Source: Nocardiopsis sp. JB363 | GTDB taxonomy: Bacteria; Actinomycetota; Actinomycetes; Streptosporangiales; Streptosporangiaceae | Assembly (NCBI RefSeq): GCF_900143625.1 | Contig: NZ_FRFF01000040.1 | Span: 53,634-117,633 of the forward strand | Direction: 5' to 3' | Length of the DNA: 64,000 nt | In this document: positions 1 through 8,023 of the stretch, one piece after another | Layout of the letters: each line of letters starts with the position of its first letter | How positions within the stretch are numbered: position 1 is the first letter of the stretch | The notes under the pieces: generated by a model | Told to the model about the DNA's origin: nothing | Database searches by the model: none | Seen by the model: only the letters and a program-made list of their open reading frames with translations | Position numbers and translations under genes: made by a program

Positions 1-2
1 GT

Positions 3-563
3 CATCTCGTCTACACCAGCGTTCTCCGGGCCGACCGGAGCACCCTCTCCCTGGCCCCCGAACACAAGGCGACCGAAGAGATGCTGGCCGACTCCGGCCT
101 GCCCCACACCCTGCTGCGCAACGGCTTCTACAGTGAGGTCTTCTCGACCCAAATGGAGCAGGCCCGAGAGCAGGGAGTCTTCGTCGGCAGCGCGGGGGAG
201 GGACGCGTGTCCAGCGCCTCGCGCCCGGACTACGCCGAGGCCGCCGCCGTGGTCCTGCTCGACCCCGCCGCGCACACCGGTGCCGTGTACGAGTTGGCCG
301 GCGACCAGGCCTGGACCTACGCCGACCTGGCCGCCGCCATCGGACAGGTCCTGGGTCGGGAGGTGGCCTACGAGGACCTGAGCGAGGACGACCACCGGGC
401 GGCGCTCATCGGAGCGGGCCTGGACGAGGGCACCGCGGGGTTCGTCGTCGGTATCGACACCGGCATCCGCGAGGATGAGCTGTACGAGGAGTCGGGCGTG
501 CTGTCCAAGCTGATCGGTCGCCCCACCACCCCGATCGTCGACACCCTGCGTGCCGGTGTCTGA
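3..563 (+). CDS. NmrA/QorB-like NAD(P)H-binding oxidoreductase, 5' truncated
   Basis: The reading frame is open from the left edge, so the N-terminus with its Rossmann glycine motif lies outside the window. The visible residues begin HLVYTS, followed by EHKATEEMLADSGLPHTLLR, which is the pattern of NmrA-like atypical SDR proteins of the NAD(P)H:quinone oxidoreductase 2 (QorB) type. The C-terminal half (YELAGDQAWTYADLAAAIGQ) is the usual substrate-cap region. The likely role is cytosolic NAD(P)H-dependent quinone or redox-sensing reduction. The gene ends just before a strong hairpin. Family assignment is firm; the substrate is unknown. Confidence 0.85.
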   Translation, partial: HLVYTSVLRADRSTLSLAPEHKATEEMLADSGLPHTLLRNGFYSEVFSTQMEQAREQGVFVGSAGEGRVSSASRPDYAEAAAVVLLDPAAHTGAVYELAGDQAWTYADLAAAIGQVLGREVAYEDLSEDDHRAALIGAGLDEGTAGFVVGIDTGIREDELYEESGVLSKLIGRPTTPIVDTLRAGV

Positions 564-600
564 CCGGGCCGACCTGTGAGGGGCGCCGACCCATGACGCC

Positions 601-642
601 GGAAGGGGCGGTGCGCGTCGTTCGACGCGCACCGCCCCTTCC
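601..642. terminator. Bidirectional hairpin terminator
   Basis: A perfect inverted repeat has 20-base arms (601-620 and 623-642) around TT. It sits between the convergent ends of the NmrA-like gene (+) and the membrane-protein gene (-). There is no long T tract, which is common for actinobacterial terminators. It should act in both directions. Confidence 0.85.
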
Positions 643-665
643 CCATGCGAGCTTCGACGATCCGC

Positions 666-1265
666 TCAGGACTGCTGGGGCGTGACCTCCGAGTCATCCT
701 TGTCGACGTCGGGGGAGGCGTCCTCCCCGCGCCACCCCTTGCCGAAGATCGCGTTGTTCAGGGCGTCCGTGGTGAATACGGTCACGGCGGTCAGCACGCA
801 ACCGTACGCGAAGATACCGACCAGCCAGAGCAGCGTCAGCCGGGGTGCGTCCTCGCCGATCATCGGCATGACCAGCATGACCACCAATCCCTGCACCACC
901 CCCAGGAGCGCGGCGGGCACGACCGCGAAGGGCGTGTTCGCCAGGAAGACCCTGTGCACGAACAGCACCAGGAAGATCACCACCGTGACGCCCACGCTCA
1001 GTAGGGCGGGCTGCGGCACGTTCGGCAGTAGCCCGGCCACCAGTGTGAACAACCAGAACCAAACGACCCCGACGGTGAAGCTGAGGAACATCGCGACCAG
1101 CCCGCCCACCGGCATGCGCAGGGCGAAGAACAGCACGATCGGCAGGATCACGAACGGTGTGTAGGCGACCATCGGGGTGAGCGCCTGGAACGGCAAGAGC
1201 AACAGGGTGATCAGGATCGGAGCCGCGATCGATTCCAGGAGGATCGCGGAGGTGGCCTTGGACAT
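666..1265 (-). CDS. Polytopic membrane protein, possibly DUF1097-like
   Basis: The 199-aa product starts MSKATSAILLES; this start has GGAGA seven bases upstream, and the longer frame upstream is low-complexity and unlikely. About six hydrophobic segments fill residues 10-165, then a short charged tail (ASPDVDKDDSEVTPQQS) follows. The length and compact TM layout recall DUF1097/YcdZ-type inner-membrane proteins, but I see no diagnostic motif. The GntR/UTRA regulator is encoded immediately upstream on the same strand. A promoter with an embedded palindrome lies between them, so this gene is the likely target of that regulator. Transport is plausible and unproven. Confidence 0.7.
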   Translation of the reverse strand: MSKATSAILLESIAAPILITLLLLPFQALTPMVAYTPFVILPIVLFFALRMPVGGLVAMFLSFTVGVVWFWLFTLVAGLLPNVPQPALLSVGVTVVIFLVLFVHRVFLANTPFAVVPAALLGVVQGLVVMLVMPMIGEDAPRLTLLWLVGIFAYGCVLTAVTVFTTDALNNAIFGKGWRGEDASPDVDKDDSEVTPQQS

Positions 1266-1397
1266 TGTGTGGTCTCCAAGAGGTGACGTCGGGGGATGCG
1301 GGGAGGGCCGTGGACGGGGCTCGGCGCCGCTTCGGGAACGCGGAGGTCTCATCGAAGACCTGGCCGGTCCGCCACCGTGCGGATGTGATCTGGACTA

Positions 1398-1427
1398 CAT
1401 ATTGATATGTTGTTATACCAAAGTCAA
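1398..1427 (-). promoter_or_regulatory. Promoter with GntR/HutC-like operator before the membrane-protein gene
   Basis: Read on the - strand, TTGACT (1427-1422) is followed after 17 bases by CAATAT (1404-1399), a good sigma70-type promoter. The -10 is overlapped by the palindrome CATAT-TG-ATATG (1398-1409). The spacer holds GTATAAC (1418-1412), which fits the loose HutC-subfamily pattern GT(N)TA(N)AC. The A/T-rich block stands out from the GC-rich surroundings. It is probably bound by the neighbouring UTRA-type regulator. Confidence 0.6.
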
Positions 1428-1542
1428 GTACATGTCTCTCGGCTTCTCGAAGCGTCACACACCGGTGACCACCGGTTTCACCGACGACCCGAGGGCGAGG
1501 GCACGGCCGCGAGCACCACCACGACCGATGCCCACCGGTGAC

Positions 1543-2286
1543 TCACTGGTTCGTGACGAACCGGTACTTGAACTCCTCGGCGCGGTGCACCGCCGAACGC
1601 CACCCCGCGGGCAGCCCCCCGACCGCGTAGAAGATCGTCTCGATGGCCAGCAACGGGCTTCCCTCCGGAACCCCCAGGGTCGCCGCGTGCCCGGTATCGG
1701 CGGAGGTCGCCCAGGCCTCGTGCTCGGCCCGGTCCAGCGCGATACCGAACTCTGCCTCCAACAGTTCGAACGCCGAACCCGTGCTCGCCAGTTCTTCGGC
1801 GGTCGGGTCGAACCCCTCGGGCGCCCGGATGTAGACGTCGGCCTCCACCAACGGCTCGTCCTCCACCAGGATCAACCGCACGAAGTGCAGCAGCCGCTCG
1901 TGCGGCTCCGCGCCCAAGCGGTCCCGGATCGGGTCCGGTGGCTCCACGCGTTCGACACCGGACACCTTCGACGCCGGGTGCAGGCCGCTCTCGAACAGGT
2001 ATTGGTACAGCGCCCCCGGCCTGACGTCGGCCGGTCGATGCACCCGCGCACCCGGAACCGGGAAGGTGCCCTTTCCCTGACGTCGGTAGACGTACCCCTC
2101 GATGGTCAGTTCCTTGAGCGCCTGACGGATGGGCGCCCGGCTCACGGTGAACCGGTCGATCAACTGCGCCTCGGTCATCGGCGTCTGTGGGTCCGCGGAC
2201 CCCCCGGAGATCTCCGAACGCAGGAGGTCCTTGATCTGTCGGTACAGGGGAACCCCGGATGAATGATCGAGTTCGCCGGTCGCCAT
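1543..2286 (-). CDS. GntR-family transcriptional regulator (HutC/UTRA type)
   Basis: The 247-aa protein has an N-terminal winged helix (residues about 10-80: PLYRQIKDLLRSEI, then the recognition helix TEAQLIDRFTVSRAPIRQAL and the wing GYVYRRQGKGTF). A UTRA effector domain follows (about 95-245). This is the HutC/YvoA arrangement, in which small metabolites such as sugar phosphates or amino-acid derivatives release the repressor. A - strand promoter, TTGACT (2347-2342) with an A/T-rich -10 near 2323-2318, precedes it. The likely target is the membrane-protein gene just downstream. The effector cannot be read from sequence. Confidence 0.9.
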   Translation of the reverse strand: MATGELDHSSGVPLYRQIKDLLRSEISGGSADPQTPMTEAQLIDRFTVSRAPIRQALKELTIEGYVYRRQGKGTFPVPGARVHRPADVRPGALYQYLFESGLHPASKVSGVERVEPPDPIRDRLGAEPHERLLHFVRLILVEDEPLVEADVYIRAPEGFDPTAEELASTGSAFELLEAEFGIALDRAEHEAWATSADTGHAATLGVPEGSPLLAIETIFYAVGGLPAGWRSAVHRAEEFKYRFVTNQ

Positions 2287-2317
2287 GGTTGTTCGGGTCC
2301 TTCACGTCTTCGGTCGC

Positions 2318-2347
2318 CGATAGTGTCCGTGTCCTTCCGGAAGTCAA
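2318..2347 (-). promoter_or_regulatory. Promoter of the GntR/UTRA gene
   Basis: On the - strand, TTGACT at 2347-2342 is followed 16-17 bases later by CACTAT/ACTATC near 2325-2319. A perfect 10-base palindrome, CTTCCGGAAG (2334-2343), overlaps the -35 end. It is the only promoter-like stretch between this gene and the NACHT gene end. Confidence 0.45.
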
Positions 2348-2415
2348 GCACAGAGCGGCCACGCCACGAGCCACGTGCGGGTCCGGGCCGTACGGCGACG
2401 CCCGCACCGGCGAGG

Positions 2416-5400
2416 TCAGGCGGGAGAGGGGGACTCGTCGCGGGAACGGTGGAGTTCCAGGAGGAGTCGGGTGGTGTCGGCATCACGTTCGACCCCCGTG
2501 TGTCCCCGCCCCCGCAACAGCTCGATGGCCTCCTCCACCCGTCCCGACTCGGCCAGGTGGCGGGCCAGCCGCCGCCTGGCCCTGACGTCGTCCCGCGCCA
2601 GGCGCCGCAGGCGGCGCACCCTGCCCAAGCGCGCGTAGGAGTCCGCCAGCGCCTCGCCGATCTCCTCGGCACGGGGATCGAAGCCCAGCTCCAGGGTGCG
2701 CAATGCCCGCTCCGGGTGTCCCTCGGCGACCTGGGCGTCGGCCAGGGTCAACGCCGCGCCCGCGTCACCCTGCCGGGCGCGCTGCTCCAGCTCCTGCCAC
2801 CGGCCCAGGTCGAGCAGGACCACGGCGAGCCGACGCCCGGCCCACTCGCGCCCGCGGTCGGCCTGACGGCGCAGCTCCGGCAACGCCGCCTCCGGCCGTC
2901 CGTCGCCCAGGTGCAGGTCGATGATCTTGGCGTCGATGCTCCACAGGTGCGTGCCGACCTGTTCGCGGTGCCGGTCCTTGATCTCCTCCAGCACCTGGAC
3001 GGCCTTCTCGGTGTCGCCCGCCCGGGTGCACAGGTCGGCCTGGCCCAGGAACGCCCAGCAGTGCTCCCTGACCTGGTAGGACTCCAGGATCCGGGCGGCG
3101 CCGGCCAGGTCGCCGTGGGCGATGAGGGCCGGGGCCAAGCGCTGGGCCGACCACCAGTCGCCGCGCTCCGCGCGGGCGGTCAACGCCGACAGGTTCCCCT
3201 CCTCGGCGAGCAGCGACGCCAACCGTTCCGCACTCCACCAGTCGCCCTCCGCCGAACGGGCGGACAACCCTTCGAGATCCCCGCGCTCGGCCAACGACGT
3301 CGCGAGGTTGTGCGCGGCGTGCCAGCGGGGCGCGTCGGCCAGGGCCGAGGTCCCCAAACGCTCCAGCGCTTGGGCGGCGGTCCACAGGGCCCCGTCCGGC
3401 ACGTAGTGCAGGGTCGGAAGCCGCTCCACCTGGGCGGCCGGCCCCTCCCATCCGCCGCGATCGGCCATGGCGGCCAACTCCACGGTGTCGCCCTGGGCGG
3501 CCAGGGCGTCGGCCAGCCGTTCGGTGACGGCGTGGTCGCCGGTGGCCGCCAGCAGGCGCAACTGGTCGAGTTCGCCGCGTTCGACGAGGACGTCGGCCCA
3601 TCTGAGGCGCGCCGGGCGACTGCCGCCGCGCGCCAGTTCGCGCAGCCGTTCGTGGTCGCCGCGTTCGGTGAGCACGTCGGCCAACCTGATCTCGGCGGTG
3701 GAACTCTCCCGTTCGGTGACCAGTCGGTGCAGCGCGTCCACGTCACCGCGTTCGGCGTACAGCTCGACGAGGTTGTGCAGCTCCACGCTCTCGTCCAGGC
3801 GCCGCCCCTGGGGGTCCCCGCCCTGCCCCGCCGCCCCGTACAGGCTCTGGACCTGCGAGGTGAGTCGGGCGATCTCGACGTCGTCGGCCAGGTGGTCGCG
3901 GATCAGGGGGTGATGGAACCGCCAGGTCGGCCCGTGTCCGCGCACCAGACCGGCCTCGCGCAGTCGGTCGACGAAGAGGTCCAGCCGTCGGGGCAGTCGT
4001 CCCCTCGCGGCCAGGAGCAGGTGGGTCACCCGGAAGCGAAACCAGGGCCACAGCCCGAACGGGTGGGCGGAGGTGAGCGCGCACACCAGGAACGCCGACC
4101 CGGCGGCCGACAGGGACCCGCCCGCCTGCGGAACGGCCCAGCCGGCGAGGGCGAAGCAGAGCGCACCGAACAGACCGAACCCGAACCCGAGCGCCATGGC
4201 GGCGGACAGGGCGTCGGCGGGCCCGACGTCGACCGGGGGACCGTTGCGCGGTCGGTTCAGCCACACCTGGGCGAACGCGAGCACGACACCGAACAGCCCG
4301 CCCAGGAGCAGGCCCGTCACCCCGCCGGTCACCGCCACCCCGACGAGGGTTCCGTACAGCAGCGCCGACAGCGCGTGCGCGGGACGGTCCCACTCCATCC
4401 CGCGGGTGTTGTCCCTGGGGTGCCCTTCGGTGGACAGGTCGGTGTTGCGCCACAGCGGGGAGAACACGCCCAGGGAACCCAGGACGAGGAGGGTGGCCAG
4501 CGCGAGGGGGGACTCGGGGGAGGCGGCGACGCCGCCGGTGCCCAGGATCGGGGTGGCGAGCACGGCGACCACCACCGCGAGCAGGGCGGGCAGCAGGCCG
4601 TGGGTGAACCATCGGGGGAGCAGCCCCCCGTGCAGCCGCCACCAGTGGAAGCGCTGTCGCCCGGTGAAGTACAGGTGGTAGGCCAGGTGCGCCGCCCACC
4701 TTCGTGCCCGTTCCGGGTCGGTGCCATCGGCGTCGAAGGCCTGCCGGACGCGTTCGTGGACCAGGTGGCGCAGTGTGGAGGAGCGTTCGGCGACCTCCAC
4801 CAGCTCGGCCGGTTCGGCGCCCGGGGGACAGTGGACGATCCGGGCCAGGTCCAGGGCCAGGGGCGAGCGCGAGGCGCGTGCGAGGGGACCGGAGCGGCGG
4901 TGTTCGATCCGCTCCACCACCGGCGCCCACCGGGGTTCGACGTCGGCGGGCCCCGGGGCGGGTTCGGTGTCGGTGAGCAGGTCCAGCGCGTCGGTGGGGC
5001 CGACCGGGCCGAGCAGGATCCTGGCGCAGTCGGGCAGGGCGTGGGGGGAGAGTCGTTCGAGGGCCGCGAACTCCTGTGTGCGACAGGTGACGAGGAGGGG
5101 GGCTCCGAGGGTGCGTAACCCCTCGATCGCGGCCAGGGCCGTGGGTCGCCAGGCCGGTCGGACCTGGTCCAAGCCGTCCAGTACGAGAAGGACGCGTCCC
5201 TCGTGGATGAGCGCGTGGAGCTCCCGCTCCGAGGGTGGATCGGTTCCGGGGTGGAGCGCGAGACGACTGACCCGGGCGGCGTGCAGGGCCACGTCCTCGT
5301 TGGCCTCGGGGTTCCAGGTGCCCAGGTCGAGGACGAGCGCGTGCCGTTCGGGATCGTCCCGGGTGAGCCGCCGGGCCAGGGTCGCGGCCAGGTACGACTT

Positions 5401-5799
5401 ACCTGACGCGGGTTCGCCCAGCACGAGCAGGCGGGGATGTGCGAGGCCTTCGAAGACGGTGTGCACGTCGTGGAGGGAACCCTCGGGCGCCGATCCGTCG
5501 GGTGAGGTGAAGACGGTCCGCAATGGATGTTCCGGGGCGGGACCCGGGTGGTGCGGGCCGATTTCCTCTCGCTCTCGGGGGCGGTCGGTGTCGGAACCGG
5601 GTCGCGGTGATCGGCGAAGGGACATGGCGATCCAGGCCGTGTAGGTCGCCACCATGGCCGCGGTGACCCATACGGCGGGTTCGGTACCGGGTGTGACCGC
5701 CTCCCCGTCCAGGACGAGGGGACCGGCCGTGAGGGCACCCGTGAGGATCGCGCCCAGGGCGATCCGGGTCTTCTTCCCCGCTTCGCGCATGGGGCACAT
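2416..5799 (-). CDS. Membrane-anchored NACHT NTPase with C-terminal TPR/Sel1-like repeats
   Basis: This is a 1127-aa STAND-type ATPase. Two N-terminal hydrophobic segments (about 11-30 and 41-60) precede a NACHT domain with Walker A GEPASGKS (128-135), Walker B LLVLDGLDQ (204-212) and the sensor-like LLVTCRTQE (about 235-243). A second membrane block (about 400-580, four to six segments) follows, then a winged-helix-like WRFHHPLIRDHL (626-637). From about 650 to the end runs a degenerate helical repeat array (units such as AERGDWWSAERLA). NACHT proteins couple ligand sensing by repeats to effector activation; bacterial ones act in signalling or phage defence. No nuclease or protease effector domain is visible, so a membrane-acting effector is possible. 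A TTA codon at 5116-5118 makes translation potentially bldA-dependent. The start is uncertain (5799 or 5790), and neither has a clear ribosome site. Confidence 0.85.
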   Translation of the reverse strand: MCPMREAGKKTRIALGAILTGALTAGPLVLDGEAVTPGTEPAVWVTAAMVATYTAWIAMSLRRSPRPGSDTDRPREREEIGPHHPGPAPEHPLRTVFTSPDGSAPEGSLHDVHTVFEGLAHPRLLVLGEPASGKSYLAATLARRLTRDDPERHALVLDLGTWNPEANEDVALHAARVSRLALHPGTDPPSERELHALIHEGRVLLVLDGLDQVRPAWRPTALAAIEGLRTLGAPLLVTCRTQEFAALERLSPHALPDCARILLGPVGPTDALDLLTDTEPAPGPADVEPRWAPVVERIEHRRSGPLARASRSPLALDLARIVHCPPGAEPAELVEVAERSSTLRHLVHERVRQAFDADGTDPERARRWAAHLAYHLYFTGRQRFHWWRLHGGLLPRWFTHGLLPALLAVVVAVLATPILGTGGVAASPESPLALATLLVLGSLGVFSPLWRNTDLSTEGHPRDNTRGMEWDRPAHALSALLYGTLVGVAVTGGVTGLLLGGLFGVVLAFAQVWLNRPRNGPPVDVGPADALSAAMALGFGFGLFGALCFALAGWAVPQAGGSLSAAGSAFLVCALTSAHPFGLWPWFRFRVTHLLLAARGRLPRRLDLFVDRLREAGLVRGHGPTWRFHHPLIRDHLADDVEIARLTSQVQSLYGAAGQGGDPQGRRLDESVELHNLVELYAERGDVDALHRLVTERESSTAEIRLADVLTERGDHERLRELARGGSRPARLRWADVLVERGELDQLRLLAATGDHAVTERLADALAAQGDTVELAAMADRGGWEGPAAQVERLPTLHYVPDGALWTAAQALERLGTSALADAPRWHAAHNLATSLAERGDLEGLSARSAEGDWWSAERLASLLAEEGNLSALTARAERGDWWSAQRLAPALIAHGDLAGAARILESYQVREHCWAFLGQADLCTRAGDTEKAVQVLEEIKDRHREQVGTHLWSIDAKIIDLHLGDGRPEAALPELRRQADRGREWAGRRLAVVLLDLGRWQELEQRARQGDAGAALTLADAQVAEGHPERALRTLELGFDPRAEEIGEALADSYARLGRVRRLRRLARDDVRARRRLARHLAESGRVEEAIELLRGRGHTGVERDADTTRLLLELHRSRDESPSPA

Positions 5800-5844
5800 T
5801 ATGTACCGAGCGGGGTGTCCCTATTGGTGCGGATCGAGATATTG

Positions 5845-5860
5845 GTCGCGCGATCGCGAC
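5845..5860. promoter_or_regulatory. Inverted repeat upstream of the NACHT gene
   Basis: GTCGCG-CGAT-CGCGAC forms a palindrome about 46 bases before the NACHT start codon in an A/T-richer stretch. It could be an operator. No regulator gene is adjacent and the promoter elements are unclear. Confidence 0.35.
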
Positions 5861-5885
5861 AAAGGGCGGTGCCGGGGTTGTCGGT

Positions 5886-5914
5886 GGGGCCCGTGTGACG
5901 CGAGGCCCCTTTTT
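5886..5914. terminator. Hairpin with T tract between lipoprotein and NACHT genes
   Basis: GGGGCC (5886-5891) pairs with GGCCCC (5904-5909) across a 12-base loop and is followed on the + strand by TTTTT. The T tract faces the + direction, which is antisense to both flanking genes. For the lipoprotein gene it would be a U-less hairpin ten bases past its stop codon. Confidence 0.4.
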
Positions 5915-5923
5915 CGTTCGGGC

Positions 5924-6445
5924 TCAGCACTCCGGTGGGAACTCGTCGGGGCCGATGAGCGTGCCCTCGTCGCTCTGGTGAGTGCCCAGGAGCACCCCGT
6001 CCTCGGCGGCGAGGGTGTCGGTGTCGAAGCGCAGGGAGGCGATGTCGTTCTCCCTGTCGTCCTCGGTTCCCCGCACCGAGGTCACGCCCAGGGTGTACTC
6101 GGTGTCCGCGCTCTCGGGGACGACCCGGTAGGCGGGGGCTCCCGCGTCGTCGGTGATGTCCCACTCCTCACCGGGTGCGGCCAGGTCCACCTCCATCGGG
6201 CTCTCCGAGAACTCCTCGTTGGCGGTCAGTCGCCACTGGTGCTCCTCCGATACCAGGTCGATCCGGGCGGGAGGGCTGTCCCCGCACCAGTCGATCATGA
6301 TGACGGGGAAGTGGTGACGGGCGGAGAAGTGGCCGGTGGCCACGGCTCCCACGGCACCACCATCGGCGCCGCACGAGGACAGCAGCAGGGCGGTCAGTGG
6401 CAGGGCGGCCAGTCGTACCGAGGTGGCTCTGTCGATGGCGGACAT
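5924..6445 (-). CDS. Secreted lipoprotein of unknown function
   Basis: The 173-aa product starts MSAIDRATSVRLAALPL. It has a type II signal peptide ending in the lipobox LLSSC (cysteine at about residue 25), so it should be lipid-anchored on the outer face of the membrane. The mature part is acidic, with no catalytic motif I recognise, and ends in a lone Cys (FPPEC). I chose this start because a longer upstream frame adds 26 residues lacking signal-peptide character. It is divergent from the sugar ABC operon and probably unrelated to it. Confidence 0.7.
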   Translation of the reverse strand: MSAIDRATSVRLAALPLTALLLSSCGADGGAVGAVATGHFSARHHFPVIMIDWCGDSPPARIDLVSEEHQWRLTANEEFSESPMEVDLAAPGEEWDITDDAGAPAYRVVPESADTEYTLGVTSVRGTEDDRENDIASLRFDTDTLAAEDGVLLGTHQSDEGTLIGPDEFPPEC

Positions 6446-6757
6446 GCCGTGATTGTGCCAAGGTCCGTGCCCCCATGGTGGGCCGCTTCGGGCTCTCGGA
6501 GGCCCGGACGCGGCGAAGAGCACAGGTCACGATGGGCCTCGGTGTCGTTCGCGGTGCGGGGTCGGCCTCGGCGTGTCTTCCGGCCGTCCGGAAGATCCGG
6601 AGAGCTGTCAGGTCACGCCTCGGATTCGGATTCGTCCGCCTCTTGACCTTGATCGACCTGGGTGCGAAAGATGGCACGGCAATCAACTTCTGTGATGTGG
6701 GACACGAGGGGCAGGTCGCGGTCGTGGGACGGATCTGCCTCTACGAGAGGACAACTC
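6446..6757. promoter_or_regulatory. Divergent intergenic region before the sugar ABC operon
   Basis: The 312 bases hold no convincing gene. A palindrome with 8-base arms, TCTTCCGG-CCGT-CCGGAAGA (6576-6595), is a candidate operator. TTGACC (6643-6648) with AAAGAT (6667-6672) 18 bases on is a moderate + strand promoter for the importer operon. GAGAGG at 6745-6750 is the ribosome site for the binding-protein gene. Confidence 0.5.
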
Positions 6758-8023
6758 ATGCGTGCACGACGGTGGTCGGTCGCGGCGGGGGCACTGGGTC
6801 TGGTGCTCATGGCTTCGGCGTGTGGAGACGGAGGCGATGGCGGCGGCGGTGAGCAGGTCGAGGTCTTCTCCTGGTGGACCGGCGGCGGTGAAGAGGCCGG
6901 CCTGAACGCCCTCATCGAGCAGTACGAGGAGGACAACCCCGACGTCGAGTTCGTCAACGCGGCGGTGGCCGGCGGTTCGGGCACCAACGCTCAGGCGGTC
7001 CTGGAGGGCCGCCTGCAGAGCCAGGACCCGCCGGACTCCTTCCAGGGGCACGCCGGGGCCGAACTCCAGGACTACATCGAGGCCGGGTACCTGGCCCCGC
7101 TGGACGACTTCTTCGACGAACAGGGGCTGCACGACGCGCTACCCGACCAGCTCGTCGAACAGATCACCTACGACGGGTCCGTCTACTCCGTCCCGGTGAA
7201 CATCCACCGCTCCAACGTCATGTGGTCCAACCCGACGGTGTTGGAGGAGGCCGGGGTCGACGCCCCGCCCGAGACCCTGGACGAACTCCTCGAAGCCCTG
7301 GAGGCGGTCTCGGAGGAGACCGACGCCATCCCCATGGCCGTGGGCGCGCAGTGGACCGTCTCCCACCTGTTGGAGTCGGTGCTGCTGGGATCGTTGGGTC
7401 CCGAGGGCTACAACGAGCTCTGGGAGCCCGGCGCCTCCTGGGACACCCCCGAGGTCGCCGACGCCCTGGGCACCTTCGAAGAGATCATGGAGTACACCCA
7501 GGAGGAGTCGGCCGCGGAGGACTGGCAGGAGGCGGCGCGCCGGGTCTCCGACGGCGAGGCGGCCTTCAACATCATGGGGGACTGGGCGGCCGGTTACTTC
7601 GACGAACTGGGAGCGCTCCCCGGCGAGGACTACGACTGGTCCGCGTCCCCGGGTACCGACGGCACCTACATGTGGCTCTCCGACAGCTTCACCCTGCCCG
7701 AGGGGGCGCCCAACGAGGAAGCGGCGATGACCTGGCTGGAACTGGTCGCGAGCCAGGAGGGCCAGGACACCTTCAACCCGCTCAAGGGCTCGATCCCCGC
7801 ACGTGAGGACGCCGACCCGGCCCGCTACGCCGACAGCCCCTACCTGGAGTCGACGCTGGAGGAATGGCAGTCCGGCCCCGAACTCGCGGGCTCCTTCTGG
7901 CACGGCGTGACCGTCGGCAACCGCTGGAAGAACGACATCGACACCGCCGTCGGCCTGTACCTCGGCGACGGTGACACCGAGGCGCTCAACGCCGCTCTGA
8001 ACGAGGCCGCGCAGTCCGAATGA
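6758..8023 (+). CDS. ABC sugar-importer substrate-binding lipoprotein
   Basis: The 421-aa protein starts MRARRWSVAAGALG, seven bases after GAGAGG. It has a lipobox (LMASAC) and a Gly/Asp-rich linker, followed by a family-1 extracellular solute-binding fold. EVFSWWTGGGEEAGLNALIE and the pattern DPPDSFQGHAG are typical of the glucose/cello-oligosaccharide (GtsA/NgcE-like) branch. It should capture a sugar outside the cell and deliver it to the two permeases encoded next. The stop overlaps the first permease start (ATGA). No ATPase gene is in the operon, so a shared MsiK-type ATPase is likely. The exact sugar is unknown. Confidence 0.92.
   Translation: MRARRWSVAAGALGLVLMASACGDGGDGGGGEQVEVFSWWTGGGEEAGLNALIEQYEEDNPDVEFVNAAVAGGSGTNAQAVLEGRLQSQDPPDSFQGHAGAELQDYIEAGYLAPLDDFFDEQGLHDALPDQLVEQITYDGSVYSVPVNIHRSNVMWSNPTVLEEAGVDAPPETLDELLEALEAVSEETDAIPMAVGAQWTVSHLLESVLLGSLGPEGYNELWEPGASWDTPEVADALGTFEEIMEYTQEESAAEDWQEAARRVSDGEAAFNIMGDWAAGYFDELGALPGEDYDWSASPGTDGTYMWLSDSFTLPEGAPNEEAAMTWLELVASQEGQDTFNPLKGSIPAREDADPARYADSPYLESTLEEWQSGPELAGSFWHGVTVGNRWKNDIDTAVGLYLGDGDTEALNAALNEAAQSE

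Noticed and set aside
2263..5118. A 951-codon + strand open frame opposite the NACHT gene
   Set aside because: It is a GC-bias shadow: composition is Gly/Gln/Pro/Arg-rich with no domain, while the - strand frame has Walker motifs and TM segments.
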